35,565 nucleotides of DNA from a virus. Both the position numbers and the translations under genes were made by a program. The notes under the pieces are model-generated. The model was not told the DNA's origin. It did no database searches and was given only the letters and a program-made list of their open reading frames with translations. The stretch lies in IMG/VR virus record IMGVR_UViG_3300045825_000098, positions 1-35,565 of that record. One strand, written 5' to 3'. Within the stretch, counting starts at the first letter, position 1. Every line of letters starts with the position of its first letter. This document shows positions 29,233 to 35,565 of the stretch, piece after piece.

Positions 29233-31343
29233 CAGCGTGTCCCTGCCGTGCGTGCCTTGCGGTCGCGCTCCTGCTGGCGTGCGACACGGGCGAGGGTGAG
29301 GTCGAGGTCCATCTGCGTCTGCGGGTACACGTGCAGCGTCCCGACGAGCGGTCCGTCACGGCCCACGGTGGAGGCAGGCAGCGTGATGCGGGGGGCATTG
29401 ACGATAGACGGCAGGGTCGGGGTCCGGTCGGCGACGTTCAGCCTGCCGAGGGTGTCGTAGCCGAGCGCCCTGGCCGCAGCGGCGCGGATCACGTACTCGC
29501 CATTGCTGACCATCACGGGGATCGAGTCGGAGGTGCCGGTGCCGGGACCGAACACGGGACCGCCTGCGGCACGCTTGTAGACGGGGGTGTCACCCGTGCG
29601 GGCGATCGCCCCGGCGAGTCCGGCAAGTTGCGCCCGGACTAGGGCGATCTTGCTGAGCGCGCGGTCCAGTGGCCGGATCAGCGCCGTCTGCATCGCGTCG
29701 GGGATCTTCGCGCCCGTGATGGCGCGCTTGAGTTGCGGATAGGTCTGGCGTAGCGAGTCCATCTGCTGCTTGGGCTTCTTGAACGTGCGGGCCAGCGCGT
29801 TCGCGGCACCGATCGCGTTCTCCGCGTTCTCACTCGTCGGCGTCTTGTTGAACGTGTCTAGGGCCGTGTTGTAGTCGCGGCGTGCCTTACGGCGGGCCAT
29901 CGCTGCGTCAACGGCGTCCATCGCGGAGGCGACCCGCGTCAGGGCGCGCTCGGACGCGGTGGCCTGCAGCGCGACGTGACCCAGTGACCCGGCGAACTCA
30001 TTCGTCGGGGCGATGGCCTGCTGCGCGGACAGGGCGGCACGACGGTAGGCATCGTCAGACTGCTCAACGGCCTGCGTGGCGTCCTCGGTGCTGTTCGTCA
30101 CCCAGTTGATAGCGGTGCCGACCGCGAAGATCGACGGCACGAGCATCGGTGGGGCGAAGCTCTTGATCGCCGAGAGGAACCCGTCGACGGGGCCGGTGCT
30201 GGTGTTCGCGACGTCACCGACGCCCTTGATGCTCGTGACCACGGCGGCCAGTACCGCCACGACTGGCACCGCAACGCCTGGTCCGATTCCCAGCCCGATC
30301 GTCTTCAGCGAGGTATTGAACGCGATGAGCCGCGGGGTGGCGATCATCGCGGCGACACCGACAGCAGTGACCGCGAAGCCGACCTGCTGCAGCGGCTGCG
30401 GCAGCGCGGTGAGGTACCCGACGATGGGCTTCATCACCGTCACCATCGTCTGCAGCGCCGGCACCAGCGAGGCGCCGATGGTCTCCTTCAAGTTCTCGAA
30501 GTTCTGGTTGGCGATCGCGAGCTGCCCGGCGGTGGTCTGCCCGAACGCCACGCCGACGCCGCCGACCTGCCGCTCCAGGATCGCCATGATCGCGGAGTAG
30601 TCCGCAGCACGATCACCGCTGGCCTTGAAGTTGATACCCATCGACTTCAGGGCCTTCGCGTTGCCCAGCATCGCCTTGCCCATCGTGGACGCGGCGGAAG
30701 GCAGGTCTTGCCCGGTCGCAATCGCGTAGTCGGTGACCAGGGGCATCAGTTCCTGGATCTGCTTGCCCGTCAGGTCGAACCGTGCCAGCAGCGCCTCAGC
30801 GGACGCGAGGGCATCATCGTCGGTGCCTGTCAGGTTCATAATCGACGTGTTCAGGGCGTCGAAGGACTGCCTGGTGACGTCCTGGATCTTCGGGAAGCGG
30901 CCATACGCCTGCGTCAGCATGACCTGCTGCTTCTCAGCCTCCGCGAACGCCTGAATGGACTGCTTGGCGAGCAGCAGCATCGCGGCCCCTGCGACAAGGC
31001 CGGCGTTGCGGATCGCCGTCGAATGCTTCGTGATCGTCTGCCCGAAGCGACCCACCGCGGTGGTGGCCCTGTCGGCCTCCGACCGGGTCTTACGCAGGGC
31101 ATCGTTGGCGATCTTGGACGCCTTCGCGGCCTCCCGCTGCTTCTCGGCGAGACGGTCGAACTCGTCACCGAGCCGCTTGACGTCCCTGGCCGCCTCCGGT
31201 GAACCCGTGGAGTCGAACACCTTCTGCGCCTTCTGGCGTTCCCTATTGAGGTCCGCCAGCGCCTTGTTCGCCTCCCGCAGTTTCGCGGACATCTCGTCTT
31301 TGGCGGTGAGCTTGACGGACAGTTCGTCGGCGAAACCGGCCAC
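29232..31343 (-). CDS. Tail tape measure protein
   Basis: A 703-residue protein. The N-terminal 110 residues are coiled coil (KLREANKALADLNRERQKAQK). The middle has hydrophobic membrane-interacting stretches, including IGPGVAVPVVAVLAAVVTSI. A C-terminal alanine/arginine helix runs to about 600. At roughly 0.15 nm per residue the tail would be about 105 nm. GTG at 31343 starts 2 bases after the chaperone extension stop. Confidence 0.9.
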   Translation of the reverse strand: MAGFADELSVKLTAKDEMSAKLREANKALADLNRERQKAQKVFDSTGSPEAARDVKRLGDEFDRLAEKQREAAKASKIANDALRKTRSEADRATTAVGRFGQTITKHSTAIRNAGLVAGAAMLLLAKQSIQAFAEAEKQQVMLTQAYGRFPKIQDVTRQSFDALNTSIMNLTGTDDDALASAEALLARFDLTGKQIQELMPLVTDYAIATGQDLPSAASTMGKAMLGNAKALKSMGINFKASGDRAADYSAIMAILERQVGGVGVAFGQTTAGQLAIANQNFENLKETIGASLVPALQTMVTVMKPIVGYLTALPQPLQQVGFAVTAVGVAAMIATPRLIAFNTSLKTIGLGIGPGVAVPVVAVLAAVVTSIKGVGDVANTSTGPVDGFLSAIKSFAPPMLVPSIFAVGTAINWVTNSTEDATQAVEQSDDAYRRAALSAQQAIAPTNEFAGSLGHVALQATASERALTRVASAMDAVDAAMARRKARRDYNTALDTFNKTPTSENAENAIGAANALARTFKKPKQQMDSLRQTYPQLKRAITGAKIPDAMQTALIRPLDRALSKIALVRAQLAGLAGAIARTGDTPVYKRAAGGPVFGPGTGTSDSIPVMVSNGEYVIRAAAARALGYDTLGRLNVADRTPTLPSIVNAPRITLPASTVGRDGPLVGTLHVYPQTQMDLDLTLARVARQQERDRKARTAGTR

Positions 31344-31344
31344 G

Positions 31345-31539
31345 TCACTCCCCCTCGCTCATGTCCGCGGCAGCGGACTCGTAGAACAGGCCCATCAGTT
31401 GCAGGTCGGACTCCGGGCGGTCAGCCACGGTCACCGGATCCTGGTGGAACGCACGGGCGTACCGCTGAAGGAACGTAATCAGCGGGTGCTCGTGGTCGGG
31501 GTCATCCCCGCTCAACCAGCGTTCGTAGGGTCCGGGGCA
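31345..31539 (-). CDS. Tail assembly chaperone extension (-1 frame)
   Basis: A 64-residue open frame with no start codon near its beginning, in the -1 frame relative to the chaperone. It starts right after a -1-frame TGA at 31540-31542 and ends 1 base before the tape measure GTG. It encodes PYERWLSGDDPDHEH...LMGLFYESAAADMSEGE. Lack of a start, position and size match the frameshift-made G/GT-type C-terminus needed for tape measure chaperoning. Slippage must occur within TGCCCCGGACCCTAC (31539-31525), probably on CCC or CCT. Confidence 0.65.
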   Translation of the reverse strand, partial: CPGPYERWLSGDDPDHEHPLITFLQRYARAFHQDPVTVADRPESDLQLMGLFYESAAADMSEGE

Positions 31540-32021
31540 TCATCGACCATCACGTCGTCACCCGTGCCGTACCCGGCCTCAGCCATCAGCTTCTCCGCGA
31601 TCGCGGAGGTGATGCCATCTGACCCGTACAGGGCGCGGATCGCCTCGGACGGGCTTGTCGCGTCGAGCAGGGCCATCACGGCCCGGTCGCGGACCGTCAG
31701 CGCGGTCCCCGACTCGTCGGTGACCTCCTCGCCCATGTTGGACAGGCCCACGTTGTACGCGGCGAGCACGGCGGCGTCGAAGTTGTACCGGGCCTTGCGC
31801 TTCGCTGCCTTCTCCGCACGGTCAAAGTACGGTGCCAGTTCGGCGCGGTCCAGCGGCAGGCGGTACGTGACCGTCCACTCCGGGCAGTCCGGATGCGTGA
31901 ACACCAGTACGCGCGCCTTGCGGGCAGCGATCTGTGCCTTGATCCGGTCGGCGAGGGAGCGCGACACGATCGCCGCGCCCTCCTCGTCACCCACCGAGAA
32001 GTCGACGCTGTCGGACATCAC
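31512..32021 (-). CDS. Tail assembly chaperone
   Basis: A 169-residue protein between tail tube and tape measure, the standard chaperone position. Its charged helical C-terminus (FDRAEKAAKRKARYNFDAAVLAAYN) is typical. Starts at GTG 32021 or ATG 32018 (GTGATG). The stop at 31512 overlaps the -1 frame extension. Confidence 0.72.
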   Translation of the reverse strand: MMSDSVDFSVGDEEGAAIVSRSLADRIKAQIAARKARVLVFTHPDCPEWTVTYRLPLDRAELAPYFDRAEKAAKRKARYNFDAAVLAAYNVGLSNMGEEVTDESGTALTVRDRAVMALLDATSPSEAIRALYGSDGITSAIAEKLMAEAGYGTGDDVMVDDAPDPTNAG

Positions 32022-32431
32022 GCGCCGGCAGCGACGGACAGCACGACAGTCAGCACTGACTCGTCGGCGCTGTTCGCGTCCGAGCCGGTGCGTGACATCG
32101 ACTGCACGACGTAGTTGTACGTCTTGGGGACACCCATCGGCACCCCGTCCGTACCGAGTGACGTCAGGGACAGCGTCCCGTTGTTGAAGAAGTCGGGGCG
32201 TGCCTCGAACTGGGTGACCAGTGCCGCGTCGCGCGCCTCATCCCAGATGCGGGTCACGGTGATGTCGTCGAACTCCAGGCGGCCACCGATCACCTCCTGG
32301 GCGAAGTTCGCGGCGCGACGTCGCTTGGACACCGAGCGCGAGGCGTTGGGATCGGAGCACGTCTCCCAGTCGCCGGTCATGTTGGACAGCCCGATGAGGG
32401 TGCGATCCTTGGTCAGAGTCGGTGAAGCCAT
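32018..32431 (-). CDS. Tail tube protein
   Basis: A 137-residue protein directly after the sheath gene, as in contractile tails. DITVTRIWDEARD and TYNYVVQSMSRTGSDANSAD are beta-rich. It forms the inner hollow tube. Confidence 0.72.
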   Translation of the reverse strand: MASPTLTKDRTLIGLSNMTGDWETCSDPNASRSVSKRRRAANFAQEVIGGRLEFDDITVTRIWDEARDAALVTQFEARPDFFNNGTLSLTSLGTDGVPMGVPKTYNYVVQSMSRTGSDANSADESVLTVVLSVAAGA

Positions 32432-32457
32432 GTCTGTATCTCCTCGGGTGTCGTGTG

Positions 32458-33846
32458 CTAGAGGGTGACCGTGGCGTCGCCGACAGCGACGATGAGGTCA
32501 ACGAAGTCGATGGACTCCGTCAGGCGCAGACTCAGCTTCGCCTCGATGCGGTTGTCGGCCGGGGCGGTGCCGGTCGAAACGGAGACGGTGTAGCCGGGGT
32601 CGATCTCGCGGCCATCCGTCCCACTCCGCGGGAACAGGTACGTCCCCTTGTACTGGGCGAGCATCCCCGCGAGCTCTCCGGCGAGTTGCGCCTTGCGGGC
32701 ACCGGACGCCGGGTAGCCGGTCGCCGACTCCAGGATCTCCTCGGCGGCTGACGTGACCGTGTTGACCAGGTCGCGGTACTGGCCGCCGATGAGGTTGTTG
32801 TTGCCACCGGGTGCCTTCACCATCGTGTAGGTGTACAGGCGGGTGTACGCGCCGACGGTGCGGATCACCGAGACGCGGGCCGTGTTCAGGGTGGCCCAGT
32901 CCGTCGAGTTGACCTGGTATTCGGGGGTCACGTCCACGATGGCGCGGGCGTACTCCAGTGGCATCGCCGATTCCCCGGCACCGACGCGCTGGGCTGCTGC
33001 CCGGACGCCTGCGACGAACCCGCACGGGTCGATCGTCTTGATGCCACCGGAACCGTCGGGCACGGTCACCCACGGGCCGACCAGGTCGAGGTACTCGGAG
33101 TTGGTGTACGCCTTGATGGTGGTGGCGGCAGACGTGATGGTCGCCACCGTGGCACCGGAGGCAGCCGTGACCAGGCCGTGCCGCTTCATCGCGGCGCAGT
33201 GGGTGGCGAGGATCTGGCCGACCGTCCCGAAGGGCAGTCCGGGGATCGCGACGACGCCCGCACCGAAGTCTGAGGAGACCAGCGCGAGGCTGGTCGCCCA
33301 GGCGACGTTCGCGAAGTCGTCGGCGCCCGACGCCAGCGGGGTCGCACTGACTGGGCTCGACGGCAGGGTGCCGCTCGAGGTCACCACGATCCTGTTCGAC
33401 TGGGCAGCGTTGAGGATCAACTCCGCCGCGGTCGCCCCGACGTAGGTCTCGGTGGCGCTTCCGGCAACGATGGTCAACGTGGTCGTCGAGGACGCCCAGG
33501 CCGCCGTCCACCCGTTCGCGTGAGCGCCGGGGTCCTTCGCCGTGACCACGATCTTGCCCGTGTCCAGGCTGATCGTGGCCTTGACGGAGGTGGGACCGCT
33601 GGCGCGCTGGACGACGACCTCGGAGGCACCGCATCGCAATGCGAGCTGCGCGGAGTCGTACATCGCCGCCCCGCCGGTACGGGTTCCGTAGGTGGCCTCG
33701 TAGCCCGCCATCGACGTGATGACGGTCGGCTTCGTCGCAGGACCGGCCTGCGTCTGGCCGACGATGATGAACCGTCCACTCTTGGGCCCTGCGGCTGCCG
33801 GAGCGGACGGGGAGGTGCTGATGGTGCTGCTCACGCGGTCGCTCAC
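32458..33846 (-). CDS. Contractile tail sheath protein
   Basis: A 462-residue sheath protein. RFIIVGQTQAGPATKPTVITSMAGYEATYG is the conserved N-terminal region, the C-terminal IGGQYRDLVNTV and KAQLAGELAGMLAQYKGTYLF stretch contacts neighbours, and the family ends in a beta extension (SLRLTESIDFVDLIVAVGDATVTL). GTG at 33846 overlaps the preceding stop. The sheath contracts at infection; its presence shows a myovirus-type tail. Confidence 0.92.
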   Translation of the reverse strand: MSDRVSSTISTSPSAPAAAGPKSGRFIIVGQTQAGPATKPTVITSMAGYEATYGTRTGGAAMYDSAQLALRCGASEVVVQRASGPTSVKATISLDTGKIVVTAKDPGAHANGWTAAWASSTTTLTIVAGSATETYVGATAAELILNAAQSNRIVVTSSGTLPSSPVSATPLASGADDFANVAWATSLALVSSDFGAGVVAIPGLPFGTVGQILATHCAAMKRHGLVTAASGATVATITSAATTIKAYTNSEYLDLVGPWVTVPDGSGGIKTIDPCGFVAGVRAAAQRVGAGESAMPLEYARAIVDVTPEYQVNSTDWATLNTARVSVIRTVGAYTRLYTYTMVKAPGGNNNLIGGQYRDLVNTVTSAAEEILESATGYPASGARKAQLAGELAGMLAQYKGTYLFPRSGTDGREIDPGYTVSVSTGTAPADNRIEAKLSLRLTESIDFVDLIVAVGDATVTL

Positions 33847-33992
33847 GGCGTCTCCTCGGTATCAATGACAGCGTCGGCCTTCGCCGCGCCGGACTTGCTG
33901 GGCTTGCGTGCGGGTGGTGCGGTTTCCTCAGCGTCGTCGGCAGGGACCTCAACGGCCCCGATGACGACCTCGGTGGTGCTCACTCGGGACAT
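33843..33992 (-). CDS. Small protein before the sheath
   Basis: A 49-residue, acidic, alanine/proline-rich and probably disordered ORF (MSRVSTTEVVIGAVEVPADD...). GAGTAGGAGACC precedes its ATG and its stop overlaps the sheath start. The role is unknown. Confidence 0.5.
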   Translation of the reverse strand: MSRVSTTEVVIGAVEVPADDAEETAPPARKPSKSGAAKADAVIDTEETP

Positions 33993-34000
33993 CTGGTCTC

Positions 34001-34591
34001 CTACTCGGGTAGTGCTTCGTCGGAATCAACAACGTCCACGGTCACGTCTGCCCCGATGAGGGCGGCCAGTGCCGTGGTCGGCATGAGGGTTTCAGTGGAA
34101 CGGATGCGGACGTTGATGGTGCCGGCGGCCAGCGGGTTGCCCCGCAGCGTCTGCGCCGCGGCACCCGTGTCCTCCGTCGGCATCGGGGTCTGCAGAATCC
34201 AGGTGTCATCGTCCAGCCGTGCGGGCATGATCACGCACTCGCGCGCGGCGAGCATCAGCCGGTCGCGTTCAGCGGTGACGGTGACATCGTCCGCGAACTC
34301 GCTGTTCTCCACCGCGACCACGATCGTCACGTCGTAGTCCACGTCGAACACGGCGATCTCGCCCGCCGCTGACGCCTGGCGCCGGGTCATCCCCACTGTT
34401 GACGTGGAGGTGACGACCACGCACGGGTACATCGCGGGATCGTTCTGGGGCAGGTTGTCGGCGGCGATGTAGGTGGACGGGTCGAGTGGACCCTCCACCT
34501 CCAGGGCGAGCCGGATCATCTCCAGCCGTATCGGCATCCACGTCTGCAGGTAGTCCAGCAGAGTCGCCTTGATGTTCTCGTGGCCCTTCAT
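34001..34591 (-). CDS. Tail terminator-like protein
   Basis: A 196-residue protein. The start MKGHENIKATLLDYLQTWMPIRL, the strand YPCVVVTSTSTVGM and the long middle beta sheet (FDVDYDVTIVVAVENSEF) fit tail terminators of the gpU-like fold at this position. It caps the tube and joins it to the head. Confidence 0.62.
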   Translation of the reverse strand: MKGHENIKATLLDYLQTWMPIRLEMIRLALEVEGPLDPSTYIAADNLPQNDPAMYPCVVVTSTSTVGMTRRQASAAGEIAVFDVDYDVTIVVAVENSEFADDVTVTAERDRLMLAARECVIMPARLDDDTWILQTPMPTEDTGAAAQTLRGNPLAAGTINVRIRSTETLMPTTALAALIGADVTVDVVDSDEALPE

Positions 34592-35079
34592 GCCCCGATA
34601 CCCATCACATCACTGAACGCACGTAGCAGCGCGGTCCGCTCAGCCGGGGAGAACCGGGGAACAGGGTTGCGCTGCGGCACGCCGTTGCCGTGCAGGTGGT
34701 ATTTCGCGTACTCGATGACAGCGCCACGCTGCGGGCCGAGGATCACGAAGTGGGGACTGGACGATCGCGGGGTGGGGCTGGACACCTCATTACGGAGCAT
34801 CCCGGTGCGCACCAGCGGGGAAGAATCCCGGCCCATGCGGCGCTTGTCCATGATCGTCTCGTACTTCAGCGGGGCCCAGCGACCAAACGACGCGGTCGCG
34901 AACACCTTGCGCTGGCGCTCCGCCCACACCTGTCCGACGCCGTCCCACATCGGGGAGCAGTCCTCGGCCAAGTCGGCAAGCTCATCAAGGCGCGCCTCTA
35001 GGTTGCCGGCGGGGCCGCCCGCTGCCCGTGCTCGTGCGCGGGAACGGACCTTGGAGGCGTAGCGGGAACCTGCGCTCAT
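34588..35079 (-). CDS. Mu gpG-like virion morphogenesis/tail completion protein
   Basis: A 163-residue protein. VWAERQRKVFATASFGRWAPLKYETIMDKRRMG, and YAKYHLHGNGVPQRNPVPRFSPAERTALL near the end, match the phage virion morphogenesis family. It helps complete the tail-head joint. ATGA overlaps the terminator-like gene. Confidence 0.75.
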   Translation of the reverse strand: MSAGSRYASKVRSRARARAAGGPAGNLEARLDELADLAEDCSPMWDGVGQVWAERQRKVFATASFGRWAPLKYETIMDKRRMGRDSSPLVRTGMLRNEVSSPTPRSSSPHFVILGPQRGAVIEYAKYHLHGNGVPQRNPVPRFSPAERTALLRAFSDVMGIGA

Positions 35080-35483
35080 GCCCAGCCATCCACGACTGCC
35101 AGCGCGGCAGCCTCCTGCTCGGCCTCACCGCGACCGACCATCCGAACGGTGCGAAGCCGGAGCCCCGTCAGGGACGCCAGAACATCACGCTCGTCGTCAG
35201 TCAGCAGCCGTACCGCACCGCCCGCGTAGTTCAGGCCCTCCGGCCCGGTGTACGACGTGCGCTGCTGCGGGTTCGTCAGCAGCCGACCGGCGACACGCAA
35301 CGCCACAAGCTTGGCAGCCAGCGGCGCATCGGCGTCGGTCCACACGTCGGCGCCGGGGACGAGGGAGACGACCAGGGCGGACGCCATGTCGCAGCACTGC
35401 TGCGCGGACTGCGTGTGGAAATCGCTGAACGTCGTCGTCTGCTGCAGGTGCAACTGCAGTTCGGCGATGGTGATGATGCTCAT
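35076..35483 (-). CDS. Head-tail connector protein (gp6-like)
   Basis: A 135-residue helical protein (ITIAELQLHLQQTTTFSDFHTQSAQQCCDMASALVV). The residues around AAKLVALRVAGRLLTNPQQRTSYTGPEGLNY match the helical adaptor fold of gp6-like connectors. Its position right before the completion protein is typical. Confidence 0.65.
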   Translation of the reverse strand: MSIITIAELQLHLQQTTTFSDFHTQSAQQCCDMASALVVSLVPGADVWTDADAPLAAKLVALRVAGRLLTNPQQRTSYTGPEGLNYAGGAVRLLTDDERDVLASLTGLRLRTVRMVGRGEAEQEAAALAVVDGWA

Positions 35484-35565
35484 CGACTGCTCCAGACGTA
35501 GGTGGGTTCGGGGTGTGCCGGGGGCGTCTGGCTGCTGACGCCCCCCGCCCGGCGCCGGCGAGGAG
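35480..35565 (-). CDS. Truncated 3' end of an upstream virion gene
   Basis: In the frame whose TGA overlaps the connector ATG, the window edge gives the last 27 or so codons: a proline/arginine-rich tail ending GGVSSQTPPAHPEPTYVWSSR. The 5' part, perhaps a capsid or decoration protein, lies outside the window. Confidence 0.4.
   Translation of the reverse strand, partial: PRRRRAGGVSSQTPPAHPEPTYVWSSR

Noticed and set aside
30955-32187. 410-residue plus-strand ORF
   Set aside because: It covers the tape measure, chaperone and tube genes on the opposite strand. Serine/arginine-rich sequence without domains.

Overview
The window looks like the genome of a temperate, contractile-tailed (myovirus-type) phage of a high-GC actinobacterium. 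The evidence for an actinobacterial host is the high GC content, frequent GTG starts, a WhiB-family regulator, a secreted DUF732-like protein and an Rpf/transglycosylase-like secreted protein. No bacterial housekeeping gene and no tRNA gene was seen. Almost every gene is on the minus strand, packed with 4-base ATGA or GTGA start/stop overlaps.

Layout, following minus-strand transcription from the right end. (1) 35565-31345: head-tail connector, Mu gpG-like completion protein, tail terminator, tail sheath, tail tube, and a tail assembly chaperone with a probable -1 frameshift extension. (2) 31343-21259: tape measure, XkdP-like protein, gpD-like hub, gpV-like spike, gp25, gpJ and gpI baseplate proteins, then fibres. 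(3) 21255-18949: an unusual run of seven small membrane proteins (three of only 23-30 residues), then two non-fibre accessory/lysis genes and an N-acetylmuramoyl-L-alanine amidase. (4) 18877-16191: a repeat-rich HNH endonuclease, a plus-strand secreted DUF732-like moron, a tyrosine integrase, a CI-like repressor and an operator region, with divergent leftward early transcription. (5) 16185-4406: early genes, including HTH/Xis-like protein, DNA methyltransferases, a PAPS-reductase-like protein, several HNH enzymes, a secreted muralytic-like protein, nucleases, a DUF559 protein, a primase-polymerase/helicase, and an iteron-like repeat cluster. A small plus-strand island (10164-10818) interrupts it. 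(6) 4381-56: WhiB, a Zn/HTH protein, two glycosyltransferase-like genes and an HNH of the terminase-linked type.

The integrase lies in mid-window between lysis and early genes, and both ends stop inside one leftward late operon: the HNH at the left edge would lead into terminase, and the right edge begins after the capsid genes. This fits a circular or circularly permuted viral map in which roughly the packaging, portal and capsid block is missing from the window, rather than an integrated prophage with att-flanked ends.

How it works together: the repressor and its operators at 16191-16280 probably hold the leftward early operon silent. On induction, replication proteins (primase-polymerase/helicase, exonuclease, resolvase-like nuclease) act with the GGGGAACG repeat cluster. 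The methyltransferases and the PP-loop enzyme may modify or protect DNA. Late genes build the contractile tail, and the membrane cassette plus amidase lyse the cell. Function calls rest on motif and gene-order recognition only; no database search was possible.
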